Source: Planctomycetota bacterium
GTDB lineage: Bacteria; Planctomycetota; SZUA-567
Length of the DNA: 9,938 nucleotides
NCBI GenBank assembly: GCA_031278535.1
Contig: JAITKH010000081.1
Location: 1-9,938 of the forward strand
Direction: 5' to 3'
The notes below the pieces were generated by a model that was given only the letters and a program-made list of their open reading frames with translations, had not been told where the DNA came from and ran no database searches. Both the position numbers and the translations under genes were made by a program. This document shows, in pieces, positions 1 to 7,770 of the stretch (the stretch's first letter is position 1; every line of letters starts with the position of its first letter).

Positions 1-204
1 CTTGCAAAATATTCTCTTCATTTTTACCGAAATTCAGTCGCTTTTTCCCCAATTTTCCGATGATTTCGCAGTTTGATGGCACTTTTTCAGGGACGACTAA
101 AATAGTCGTGTACTGTGAGGATCCCTAGTGTTTCAGCCGAGTGTTCACGTGCGCCTCCAGAGTCGGCATCCGTATCTTCCGCGCCGGAAAATGAGGAGGT
201 TCCG
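1..204. other. Non-coding stretch downstream of the CRISPR operon
   Basis: No gene is supported here. It follows the stop codon of the last RAMP gene on the minus strand. A minus-strand ATG at 21-19 opens a frame that leaves the window after seven codons (M K R I F C K) and has no clear Shine-Dalgarno site, so it may or may not be the next gene of the operon. The only clear structure is the hairpin at 93-109. There are no repeat-spacer units. Confidence 0.5.
93..109. repeat. Perfect 7-bp inverted repeat (hairpin)
   Basis: ACGACTA and TAGTCGT are separated by three bases. The repeat lies about 95 bp past the stop codon of the last RAMP gene. No run of T follows it on either strand, so it is not a typical intrinsic terminator. 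It could be an operator, an RNA-processing or mRNA 3'-end structure, or chance. Confidence 0.5.
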
Positions 205-2592
205 TTATTCGCGATCCCGCTTTTGCCTGCGCCTGTCGTCGCGGTTTATCGAAAGGTTCTCCTGGTTTTTCCCGTCCATCTTGTGTTTTGTGTGATCATA
301 TTTTTCGATGTCTTCATACAATGTCCTCCCGTTAGGGCCGGGCGCCGCGTCAAGGGGAAGCAGCACGGCGTCGTATCCATACAACCGCTGGTCGGCGGCC
401 GCAAGCGGGGGGAGCGTCTGGCCGGCGATCATCGGTTCGTGCGGGTCAAAATCACTGTCTTTGAGATTGCCGTGCAACGGAGAGCCGATTTTCACATGGA
501 TGGGCATCAGGCCGGAGGAGGACATGGCGTCCTTTGTCGCTTTTCGCGGAGCGGCATGCCTCATGAACCAGACATGGCCTCCCCGCTGATCCGTCTTTAC
601 ATTCACGGCCCTGGGGTACCGCAGCGGTCCGGCCGCCGGCCCCACCGCTTTGCGCCACAATTCCACGCGTTCAGCCAGATCCCGCGTCTCCGCGGCCACG
701 TCCACGCCATGTTCGAGCGGCTGTCCGAATTCGTCAAGCAGGCGGACGATTCGTATCCTGCAATGCCCGAGCCCGAAGGGCTTCCCGCCGCCGAGGCGCC
801 AATCGACCTCGCAGGCGAGAAGCAGCAACGCCAGTTCCCGCCGCGACAAGGCGCGGAAAGCGATGCGCAGACGCCCCTTCACGCCTTCGGGCAGGAGGGA
901 GGACGTCTTGTTTTGCCTGTTTGTCTCGGGTTCTGGCGGGTGCGCCTTGGCGAACACGGGTTGCTGGTTGTACGTCCAGGGCGCATCGGCATCGCGCTCG
1001 GTGGTGGTACGGTAGACCTTGTAGCCGCGCACAGGGTCCCTGGCCGAGAGCTTGTCCACGGAGGCGTTTTCGCGGTAAAAAGCGAGGCATCCCGGCTTCG
1101 GACTGGACAGCGCCGGCAGCATGACGCGCTCCACCCTGCCGGCCGCGTCGAAAAACACCAGGTTTTCCGGCCGAATCCGCGCCGCAAAGGCCGGAGCTGG
1201 ACAATCCTTTTTGGGCGACACCTGGCCAAAGAGGTCGGTCACCTCGTCCACCATTCCGTCCTCGGCAAGATAATCCGGCAGCACGTGCGCGGGAAGGAGT
1301 TCCGCCAGCGGCTTGCCGCGACGTCCCCAGCGCGCCCATTGAATGGATTCGATGTCGGCCTGCGAGCGGATGGATTCGGCCTCGCCGTCTTTCGGTTCGA
1401 GCCAGACCAGGTCGCCGGCCTTCAACTTCGGCCGCATGGAACCAACATGCCGGTTTTCATAGTCGCGCCACAATCGCCTGTCGATTTCGATTGCCGGTCC
1501 GTTGCCCATGAACACGCCTTCGTGCTTGATCCCTCTCGAATTGACGGGTCTGCCCGCAAGCTTCACCCGGACAGAGGAGCCGTCTTTCCTCGTTTGCGAG
1601 ATGGTGCCGGCAATCGGGCCGTCTTTCCATTCGACCCAAACCTCGTTGCTCACGCCTGCCCTTGGACGAAAATTCTTGACGCGGCTTTCATGCGTTTCGT
1701 CCGGATTTGTGGGCTCCTTCCGGCCGTCGAGCACTTTGATCCATCCCAATACCGGGCCGTTGTCCACGCGGATTCGCCCACTGTTGAAACGGTCGCCCGC
1801 TTTCTCGACAAGGCCGAGGAAAGCGTTTTTTGGCAGGTCCCGATTCCCCGCGTTTCGCAGCCTCGGTCCGAGCTGCGCGTCCCGCGCCTGGCGGAGAACC
1901 ACATCCTCGTCGAGATAGCCGAGCGTGCCGCCGGTGATAATCGTCAGCATGCTGCGCAGAGCCCCGCGAATTCCGGTGGCGGGCAGCACCACGTCCTCGC
2001 CAATGGTCAGCGCGACCTCCTGCTTATGCCCGTCCGAATCGCTTCGTTTGGCCGGCATCGCCGTGAGCAGGGGACTGACTGTTTCCACTTCCAGGTCGAG
2101 GACGCCGGTGAACCGTTCATTTTTGCCGGTTTCGATTTCTTCGATGGCCGGCATGGTCGGTTTGCGCCGGATGGGCGCCCGGCCGGGAAACGGCACGAAA
2201 GTGTACGGGTTGACGAAGGGAAGCCCCAACACGGCCGCGGGCGCCTTTTTCTTGTCGGCGGTACTGTTGCCGCCATCTCGCGAATTTTGGGGCCGCTTGC
2301 CGTATTCGCGCCGGCCGGCGCCCGCTCCGCCTGGCGTCTTGCGGGAAACCGATGGGGCCCGGCCTGGCGGGGCGACTTCCGCTTTGCCGACAATAACCAC
2401 TTTTTTGATGGCGCCATCGTCGCGGATCGCCTCCGCTTCGCAGCCCTCGCTGTAGTCCGCATCCCTGAAGTATCGGGCGCAGTCGGGCACCGAAAGTTTA
2501 TCGGTTTTGTCCTTCTTCTTGTTGAAAAATTCAATGAACAGGGTTTGCTTTTTTCCGATTTTTTTCAGGATTCCCCTTATGATCTCGACCAT
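205..2592 (-). CDS. Type III CRISPR RAMP protein, TIGR03986-like, with extra N-terminal domain
   Basis: Probable crRNA-binding backbone subunit of a type III effector complex, 795 aa from the chosen start. Residues 1-70 look like a small beta-barrel, possibly OB-fold (inferred from alternating hydrophobic and charged strands). Residues 71-122 are a Gly/Pro/Arg/Lys-rich linker. A RAMP region begins near 123 with a V-N-P-Y-T-F-V-P-F stretch (127-135), S-P-L-L-T (173-177) and the GIRGALRSML helix (207-216), all resembling TIGR03986 proteins. A D-x-V-T-D-L-F-G motif sits near 459-466. A late glycine-rich RAMP loop, LGGGKPFGLGH, is at 600-610. About 180 further residues end in a strongly basic tail. 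A start 33 bp upstream (2625) would overlap the previous gene. The ATG at 2592 lies one base after that gene's TGA and 7 bases after GAGGAG, so it is preferred. Family assignment is by recognition, not by search. Confidence 0.8.
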   Translation of the reverse strand: MVEIIRGILKKIGKKQTLFIEFFNKKKDKTDKLSVPDCARYFRDADYSEGCEAEAIRDDGAIKKVVIVGKAEVAPPGRAPSVSRKTPGGAGAGRREYGKRPQNSRDGGNSTADKKKAPAAVLGLPFVNPYTFVPFPGRAPIRRKPTMPAIEEIETGKNERFTGVLDLEVETVSPLLTAMPAKRSDSDGHKQEVALTIGEDVVLPATGIRGALRSMLTIITGGTLGYLDEDVVLRQARDAQLGPRLRNAGNRDLPKNAFLGLVEKAGDRFNSGRIRVDNGPVLGWIKVLDGRKEPTNPDETHESRVKNFRPRAGVSNEVWVEWKDGPIAGTISQTRKDGSSVRVKLAGRPVNSRGIKHEGVFMGNGPAIEIDRRLWRDYENRHVGSMRPKLKAGDLVWLEPKDGEAESIRSQADIESIQWARWGRRGKPLAELLPAHVLPDYLAEDGMVDEVTDLFGQVSPKKDCPAPAFAARIRPENLVFFDAAGRVERVMLPALSSPKPGCLAFYRENASVDKLSARDPVRGYKVYRTTTERDADAPWTYNQQPVFAKAHPPEPETNRQNKTSSLLPEGVKGRLRIAFRALSRRELALLLLACEVDWRLGGGKPFGLGHCRIRIVRLLDEFGQPLEHGVDVAAETRDLAERVELWRKAVGPAAGPLRYPRAVNVKTDQRGGHVWFMRHAAPRKATKDAMSSSGLMPIHVKIGSPLHGNLKDSDFDPHEPMIAGQTLPPLAAADQRLYGYDAVLLPLDAAPGPNGRTLYEDIEKYDHTKHKMDGKNQENLSINRDDRRRQKRDRE

Positions 2593-2593
2593 G

Positions 2594-4039
2594 TCAGCGC
2601 TCCTCGCCGAATGAAAAACGGCCAAAAACCTCGGCGTGCCCGCCCGAAGCCCGCACCTTCCGCGCCGTAAGCCTCCCCGACGCCTTCGACGAGCCGACGC
2701 GAAGTATCCCCAAATCCAGTGCCTTCAAGGTTTGCGCCAGCCAGCGCGCCTCCTTTTCCTCGGGATCGGCGATGCGTATCCGGACGGGAAACGCATTGCC
2801 GAGATCGGAGGTAAGGACCAGGTTGTCAAACAGCATGCCGTCGTTCGCTCCGCCGGTGATCCGGTCGATTGCCACATGCATGCGCATCTGTTCGGCGGTT
2901 TTCGCGTTCGCGGCGCCGCGTTTCACAATCGCATCGGCGAAATGGATTCTTCCCGCCCTGCGGAAGCTTCCAAACAGTTTCATGATGGGACATGCGGATT
3001 CCGGCCTGTCGCGGGCGGCGGCCGTCCGTTCGCCCTTGGGAATGAATCCCCAGCCCAGGTTGTCGCCGTTCATCGCCTCTTCCGTTTTCAACCCCTTTCC
3101 GGCCTCGCGCCGCTTTCGTTCGAGCGCGGCCGAATTGGCGACCGGCTCGCCCTCCCGCGCCGCAAGACGGGTCATCCAGGCGCGGAACAGTCCGCGCAGG
3201 CTCGATCCGGGGAGGCGCCAGTATTTTTCCCCGTCCATGTCCCCGACCTGTTGCGGCTCCAGCTGATACTTCAGACCCTGCCCGTCCGAGACGAGAAAAT
3301 CCTGTCCGCGCGCCACTCCCAGTTCCACCTCCACGACAAGATCGCGATTGCTTCCGGCCGGCACGGCGCCCAGCTCGCGCATGTCCGGAATGGCCTTTCC
3401 CAGAAGGGCGTTGCGCCGATCGTCCAGCCATGCCGCGTGCTGTTCGACAATTCCAATGTCGTATCCCTTGACCATGATCCCGCCGCGCAGTTCCGCGAGG
3501 CCGATTCCCCGTGCGCCGTTGCCGCCGAAGGTGAGGCCGCCACGGAAGCAGGCCGCCAGTTGCCGCAAGAACTTTTCCGGATCGTAGGGTATCGGATTCC
3601 TGTCGCGATCCGGCCGGCAATCGAGCCAGAGCAAGAGATCGGCCGCAGTTCCCGGAGGAAAGGCCTCGAGCGAAAACAGTCCCCCGTCGACAGGCGCACC
3701 ACTGAAGCGATCAAGAAGGTTGTGGGTACGCACGATCACCTTTTCCTTGGCTCCCGCGAACGGGCAATCGGGTACCAGCAGCCGGCTCGGCGTGCCGACA
3801 GTATCATTATCCGCCGCGAAACCGAACCAGAACGACTCCTGGAGCGGGTTTTCCGAGTTCCCGAACCGTTTTTTCCAGGCATGGCGGAGTACTCCCGCAA
3901 TAGCGCTTCCGCGCAATACGGGAACGCGTGCGCCATCGCGCGACAGGCGGAGCGTGTTGTTCGTGCGATCTTCGCCGGGGGCCAGTCCGGCGGGAAACCG
4001 CAAAGGCACGAGCAGGCAGTGGATCGTGTTTTCAGGCAT
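2594..4039 (-). CDS. Double Cas7/Csm3-like RAMP protein of a type III CRISPR system
   Basis: Probable backbone subunit that binds crRNA along its repeat-proximal and spacer parts, 481 aa, made of two RAMP units in tandem. Unit 1 (about 1-190) has the RGSAIAGVLRHAW helix (43-55), a thumb-like LLDRFSGAPVDGGLFSLE segment (108-125) and a glycine loop FGGNGARGIG (171-180). Unit 2 (about 220-481) has LPGSSLRGLFRAW (266-278), KLFGSFRRAGRIHFADA (344-360), IDRITGGANDGMLFD (381-395) and a glycine loop VGSSKASGR (458-466). The pattern of PGSSLRG helix, DR-x-TG-x-A...LF and C-terminal G-loop is typical of Csm3/Cmr4-type Cas7 proteins. A single Csm3 is usually 200-300 aa, so this is a fusion or tandem duplication. 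The chosen ATG (4039) has GGGAG 6 bases upstream and a 20-bp gap to the previous stop; a start at 4171 would overlap the upstream gene by over 100 bp. Confidence 0.83.
   Translation of the reverse strand: MPENTIHCLLVPLRFPAGLAPGEDRTNNTLRLSRDGARVPVLRGSAIAGVLRHAWKKRFGNSENPLQESFWFGFAADNDTVGTPSRLLVPDCPFAGAKEKVIVRTHNLLDRFSGAPVDGGLFSLEAFPPGTAADLLLWLDCRPDRDRNPIPYDPEKFLRQLAACFRGGLTFGGNGARGIGLAELRGGIMVKGYDIGIVEQHAAWLDDRRNALLGKAIPDMRELGAVPAGSNRDLVVEVELGVARGQDFLVSDGQGLKYQLEPQQVGDMDGEKYWRLPGSSLRGLFRAWMTRLAAREGEPVANSAALERKRREAGKGLKTEEAMNGDNLGWGFIPKGERTAAARDRPESACPIMKLFGSFRRAGRIHFADAIVKRGAANAKTAEQMRMHVAIDRITGGANDGMLFDNLVLTSDLGNAFPVRIRIADPEEKEARWLAQTLKALDLGILRVGSSKASGRLTARKVRASGGHAEVFGRFSFGEER
2600..2605 (-). 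promoter_or_regulatory. Ribosome binding site deciding the start at 2592
   Basis: GAGGAG on the minus strand lies 7 bases before the ATG at 2592. It is inside the last codons of the upstream RAMP gene, whose TGA is followed by one base and then the ATG. This suggests translational coupling and rules against the longer upstream start. Confidence 0.7.
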
Positions 4040-4045
4040 GGTTCG

Positions 4046-4050
4046 CTCCC
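4046..4050 (-). promoter_or_regulatory. Ribosome binding site deciding the start at 4039
   Basis: GGGAG on the minus strand lies 6 bases before the ATG at 4039, in the 20-bp gap after the TAA of the Csx10-like gene. It supports this start over the in-frame ATG at 4171. Confidence 0.65.
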
Positions 4051-4059
4051 GTTCGCTGG

Positions 4060-6093
4060 TTATCGTCTGGCGGAAAGCGCGAGATTGGCAAGCATTTCCA
4101 GGCCGGCCAGGGTCGCGTCCCTGTCGGAAAGCCGGAGCAATTCGGACACGTTGTCCTTTATGGGACGCCACTGCGACCAGATGCGGTTGGATCGTTCCAG
4201 CAATTGGCGCTCCAGGTATTCGACAGCCTTGTCCTTCCCGCCAAGGCCGTATTTGGCCGTGAGCGCCCGTATCTGGCTGGCGCTGGGCAGGCTTCTTTTT
4301 CCCGCGTCGTAACAGGCGATGGCGAGTTCGATCCCTTTTTTCCGGCAGCCGCTGCCCAATCTCCTGATTTGCCCCGATTCGAAACCGGAAAGCGCCTCTT
4401 CATGGAGGCTGGCGGCAATCCCCGGATGCGGGGACAAGGCGCCGAACCCTTCCTCGCGGCCGTCGCCGAGGCCCAGGAGCAGGGCTGCCGCCAGTTTCGC
4501 CGGTTCGGGGATTCCCGTCAGCCGCAGCACCCCGCCCGGCAGCACCACCCGCCTCGCCCGGATCCTGCCGCCGATCGCGCCATGGCGGCTCCAGCCAAAG
4601 CGTATGCCGTGAACGCACCACACCTCGTCGACCTCGCCAAGTCCGTTTTCCAAAACCCACGCCCTGGCCAGTTTCCTGAATTCGCTGTCCAGCGAAATTC
4701 CTTCCGCCCGCGCATCCGGCAGGCGCACGGGCGACTGGACGATCAGGACGCATTTCCCGTTTGCCGGATTTTGCGGAGTGGCGAACGGGTCGTCGACCCG
4801 CTCGAGCGACAATACGCCGCGGCCGCGCACGCTGCGGCTCTTTCCCAGCGACAGTTCGATCGTTTCCCCGACGATGTCCGCCGCGAAAGCGGGGAGGGAC
4901 AACAGGCCGCTGTAATGTTCCACCGCCATCGAATCGACGGAAAAGAGGTTCCTTCCGTCCCTCGTTTCCCGGTCGTTATGCACGCCGTGCGCGCTGATCC
5001 AGTGCGGCATGGCCGCGCTTTTCCATAACGCTACCCGCTTCCCGTCCGACAGGAGCACGCCGTCGGACGCCTTGAGCGGCGCTCCGTCGGGTGCCTTGCG
5101 CCAGTCGTACGGTTCGATGGCCCCGTCCTGGAACCATGCCGGATTGGGCTCCTCCACGTTGTTTCCGGCAAGCTTGGACGCCCTATGGGTGAGGCTGACG
5201 CGGGTCGCCGCCCACCCCTCGGCGCCGCACGGCAGGAGCGGCCAGGCGCGGAACGCGGAAGACGCGAACAGCGCGTCCGCCGCGTCCGCGTCTTCCGCGT
5301 CGACGCGATGCAGCAGCGCCCCCTGCAGTGAGCTCGCCGGTATGGCGAAGCCGGAGCGGATGACATTGTGTCGCACCGGCAATTCGGGACAGCAGACGGG
5401 AGATTCCGCCTTGAAACGAAGGCGGAAAAAAACGGGCGTCTGGTCGAAATCGCGTCCTGCCGCGAGTTTGTGCCCGGGCGCCTGCGTGTTGGCCATGCCT
5501 GTCAGTGCGGCCAGCTCCTTCAGCAATCCTCCCGGCGTGTCGGCGGAACCAGGGATTGTCACCACACACATTCCCGAACCCCTGGTTCGCGAACCGCCCA
5601 CCGCGGAAAGGCAGAGCAGGGCGAGACGGATCGCCTTGGCGATCGGGTCGTCCGGCTGGCACGCCATGAAGACGCTTCCCCGGAATTTCGTTCCGGCGCT
5701 CGCCACCTGGACCGTGCGGAGGCTGGTATCCTTCGCGGTCCCGGTGTCCCCGTTGATCGCGGTCCTGGTAATGAACCGCATCGGCAGCGGATTGTCTCCG
5801 TTTTTTTCCGGGCGAGCGTCGGAAAAGCGGGCCGCGCTTTCGGCGCCGGGGTCGCCGTCCGTCCCCGGAGCGCCCAGGCAGCGCCGCAAAAAGGACTCCT
5901 TTTTTTCGGATGGCCATTCGAGGCCGTCCAGCCGCTCGAGCAATTCCTGCCGCACCAAACCCTTCAGGTGCGACGCGGCCAGGACGGGCGAACCGTCGCG
6001 CCGCGCCACGTACTCGTCCACGGATTCGCTGGCGAGTCCGGTTCCCGGGGTGGCGTCGCTGAGCAGTTCCAGGACATAATGTATGGGATGCAT
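4060..6093 (-). CDS. csx10: Csx10-like multi-RAMP protein of a type III CRISPR system
   Basis: Probable Cas5-like subunit (677 aa) that would cap the crRNA 5' handle and contact Cas10. Unit 1 (about 1-182) has SHLKGLVRQE (41-50) and a glycine loop VGGSRTRGSGM (165-175). Unit 2 (about 220-432) has IPASSLQGALLHR (251-263), an NLFSVDSMAVEHYSGLL stretch (382-398) and LGKSRSVRGRGVL (416-428), which closely resembles the G-x-S-R-x-x-G-x-G loop of Csx10. A third loop, GLGDGREEGFGAL (541-553), suggests another RAMP-fold half. Residues 575-677 look mainly alpha-helical and contain S-Q-I-R-A-L, like the helical end of Csx10; a role like the small subunit Cas11 is only a speculation. AGGAG lies 5 bases before the ATG, and cas10 ends 30 bp upstream. 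Membership in the RAMP superfamily is firm. The Csx10 label is likely rather than certain. Confidence 0.75.
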   Translation of the reverse strand: MHPIHYVLELLSDATPGTGLASESVDEYVARRDGSPVLAASHLKGLVRQELLERLDGLEWPSEKKESFLRRCLGAPGTDGDPGAESAARFSDARPEKNGDNPLPMRFITRTAINGDTGTAKDTSLRTVQVASAGTKFRGSVFMACQPDDPIAKAIRLALLCLSAVGGSRTRGSGMCVVTIPGSADTPGGLLKELAALTGMANTQAPGHKLAAGRDFDQTPVFFRLRFKAESPVCCPELPVRHNVIRSGFAIPASSLQGALLHRVDAEDADAADALFASSAFRAWPLLPCGAEGWAATRVSLTHRASKLAGNNVEEPNPAWFQDGAIEPYDWRKAPDGAPLKASDGVLLSDGKRVALWKSAAMPHWISAHGVHNDRETRDGRNLFSVDSMAVEHYSGLLSLPAFAADIVGETIELSLGKSRSVRGRGVLSLERVDDPFATPQNPANGKCVLIVQSPVRLPDARAEGISLDSEFRKLARAWVLENGLGEVDEVWCVHGIRFGWSRHGAIGGRIRARRVVLPGGVLRLTGIPEPAKLAAALLLGLGDGREEGFGALSPHPGIAASLHEEALSGFESGQIRRLGSGCRKKGIELAIACYDAGKRSLPSASQIRALTAKYGLGGKDKAVEYLERQLLERSNRIWSQWRPIKDNVSELLRLSDRDATLAGLEMLANLALSARR

Positions 6094-6098
6094 ATGAT

Positions 6099-6103
6099 CT
6101 CCT
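6099..6103 (-). promoter_or_regulatory. Ribosome binding site of the Csx10-like gene
   Basis: AGGAG on the minus strand lies 5 bases before the ATG at 6093, within the 30-bp gap after the cas10 stop codon. Confidence 0.65.
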
Positions 6104-6123
6104 GCCGGGTATCCGGGGTGTCT

Positions 6124-7755
6124 TCAGGCTGTTTCAACGCTCATGCGCCGGGATTCCTCAAGAATGGCGATCGCGTCGCATAGGGCGGTGTCGCGAATTT
6201 TCGAACCGTTCGGCTGGTCTTTGTCGCGCCATGCCTTCCCGCGTCTTTCGGCCGGGTATTCCTGCAGCAGGTCGGACAGCCGCTCCGGTTCGCTTTTGCC
6301 GCCGACGACAAGGTTTTTGTTCAGGCTGGCGACAAAGGCGCATCTGTCGGCCCAGGGGGCGCGCAGCCGCCGGCGGATTTCCATGCGCGCGGAGGGGGGA
6401 ATCGCCTCCAGGAGTTCGCTCAGCCTTGCCAATTCGTCAAAAGTTTCCGCGTTCCAGGCATCGTTTCCCGGCTTCCCGTCGCCGTACAGCCTATACGGCC
6501 GGCGCGTGAGCGAGACCTCGAGCGGACGGCCGCCTGGTTGGAGGTCCTGATCGACGAAACACAGTTCACGCCGGCGCCGCGCCGCCGGAGAGTCGAGAAG
6601 GTTTTCGGTGGCCGATTCCCAGTCGATGGCGGCCGGCGACGGCTTTTCGCCGGATGTGTCGCGGAAACGTCCCTTGGCGCTGGCCAGCAGGCTTTCCGCA
6701 TAGGGAATGGCGGTGTGCAGGGGATAGCCGACGCCGCAGAAAAGCACTCCGGCGCTCATGGCAAGTTTTCCGCCGGTTGCCGGCCAGCATTCCGGAGTTT
6801 TGGCGCTCTCCGTTTCGAACGTCCTGGCTATGTTCCGGGCGAGTTCGAAAGCGTGCGCGACGTGACACAGCGCCAGGATGTCGTCGCCGCCGAGGATGAG
6901 CGGGCGAAACGGGAGAACCGCTTCGCCGGTGTTCAATCTCTCGATCTTCCCATCGGACTGTTTCGCCCAGGCCGCGATTGCGCCCGCCAGTCCGGCGAGG
7001 AAAGCGTTCCTGGTGCACTCGCGCAGCTGACGGCTCATGTTTGCCAGGGCGTCGTCTTTTTCCCTGTCTGGGAGCTTGTCAAGGGCGCGCTGCTGACGGC
7101 CGATGTCGTTCCCGTCCATGGCAACGACCGCCCACCGGTTGCGGGAACCGAGATTGCGCTGCGCCGCCCTGGCGTGGGCCTGTTCGCCCTCGTCGTCATT
7201 CCTGTCCGGGGAGACGTTTTTCATGAACAGGCAGGGAACGTCCTCAAGCGCCGTCGGCCATTCCGGGCGTTTCGACAGTTCTTCAAGTATTCGCGCGCCA
7301 AATTCATCGGTCTTGTATTCCTCGTATTTCCTTCTCACAACCGGATGGACATTCGCGAGCCAGCCCTTTCCTTCGGCACCTGTCGGCCAAAGCCCGGAAA
7401 CGCCGCAGGGTTCCCCGTCCAGACAGTCGGGAACGAAGGGGAAGAGCTCTTCCGCCCCTTCGAGCGCCTCCGCAAGGCTTCCGGCAACGCCCAGTCGCAG
7501 ATCGACGCCAAGCGTTTTTGCCGTTTTCAGCAATCCGTCCTTGATCCTGGTCCCGTCTTCAGTCTTACAAAACTCGATGATCCCCTTGCCGCCGCCGGAA
7601 AACCGTATCTGGCCGCCGGAATTGCCGGCGATTTGCGGCACGTATTCGTTGTCAAAACGGTCCAGCACGACGCTCCCGCCGACGATGAACTTCAATTTCG
7701 GAACGCTGAAGATGTATTGCTGGATGCCCCGGATGTCATAAGCGATATACGGCAT
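6124..7755 (-). CDS. cas10: Cas10-like type III CRISPR protein without HD domain, GGDD intact
   Basis: Large-subunit homologue and probable cyclic-oligoadenylate synthase (543 aa; canonical Cas10/Cmr2/Csm1 are usually 700-1000 aa). The protein starts directly in the first palm region: YIAYDIRGIQQYIFSVPKLK (3-22) followed by V-G-G-S-V-V-L-D-R-F (25-34). No N-terminal HD nuclease is present and no H-D pair is seen at the start. The second palm region (about 205-370) begins with V-V-A-M-D-G-N-D-I-G (210-219), which supplies a metal-binding Asp at 214. It carries GGDD at 289-292, then KLAMSAGVLFC (330-340) and a helix ending SLLASAKGR (355-363). The remaining 170 residues are charged and mostly helical, like the C-terminal domain of Cas10. 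Cys111 and Cys117 are the only close Cys pair, so no full zinc ribbon is evident. It is the first gene of the operon. The intact GGDD suggests second-messenger signalling, while single-stranded DNA cleavage by an HD domain is not expected. Confidence 0.88.
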   Translation of the reverse strand: MPYIAYDIRGIQQYIFSVPKLKFIVGGSVVLDRFDNEYVPQIAGNSGGQIRFSGGGKGIIEFCKTEDGTRIKDGLLKTAKTLGVDLRLGVAGSLAEALEGAEELFPFVPDCLDGEPCGVSGLWPTGAEGKGWLANVHPVVRRKYEEYKTDEFGARILEELSKRPEWPTALEDVPCLFMKNVSPDRNDDEGEQAHARAAQRNLGSRNRWAVVAMDGNDIGRQQRALDKLPDREKDDALANMSRQLRECTRNAFLAGLAGAIAAWAKQSDGKIERLNTGEAVLPFRPLILGGDDILALCHVAHAFELARNIARTFETESAKTPECWPATGGKLAMSAGVLFCGVGYPLHTAIPYAESLLASAKGRFRDTSGEKPSPAAIDWESATENLLDSPAARRRRELCFVDQDLQPGGRPLEVSLTRRPYRLYGDGKPGNDAWNAETFDELARLSELLEAIPPSARMEIRRRLRAPWADRCAFVASLNKNLVVGGKSEPERLSDLLQEYPAERRGKAWRDKDQPNGSKIRDTALCDAIAILEESRRMSVETA

Positions 7756-7763
7756 GGCTGAAG

Positions 7764-7770
7764 TCTCCCC
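7764..7770 (-). promoter_or_regulatory. cas10: Ribosome binding site of cas10
   Basis: GGGGAGA on the minus strand lies 8 bases before the ATG at 7755. This supports the start that leaves the protein without an HD domain. Confidence 0.65.

Noticed and set aside
1..21. Start of a further operon gene at the left edge (minus strand)
   Set aside because: Only seven codons are visible and there is no clear ribosome binding site, so it cannot be supported.
105..200. Intrinsic terminator for the CRISPR operon
   Set aside because: The only good stem (93-109) has a weak AT-rich stem and no T run after it on the minus strand.
2593..2625. Longer start for the TIGR03986-like gene
   Set aside because: It would overlap the upstream gene by 32 bp; the ATG at 2592 has GAGGAG at the right distance and follows the upstream stop by one base.
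115..2670. 851-codon open frame on the plus strand
   Set aside because: It lies exactly opposite the TIGR03986-like RAMP gene and has no recognisable motif, no good start signal and an Arg/Pro/His-rich composition, as expected for an antisense shadow in GC-rich DNA.
4040..4171. Longer start for the double Cas7-like gene
   Set aside because: It would overlap the Csx10-like gene by 112 bp and add a non-conserved Arg-rich leader; the ATG at 4039 has GGGAG 6 bases upstream.
2636..4312. 558-codon open frame on the plus strand
   Set aside because: Antisense to the double Cas7-like gene, whose motifs are clear; the plus-strand product shows no family features.
5009..6183. 356- and 271-codon open frames on the plus strand
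   Set aside because: Both are antisense to the Csx10-like gene and overlap each other; Ser/Arg-rich with no motif.
6538..7761. 407-codon open frame on the plus strand
   Set aside because: Antisense to cas10, whose GGDD and palm motifs settle the coding strand.
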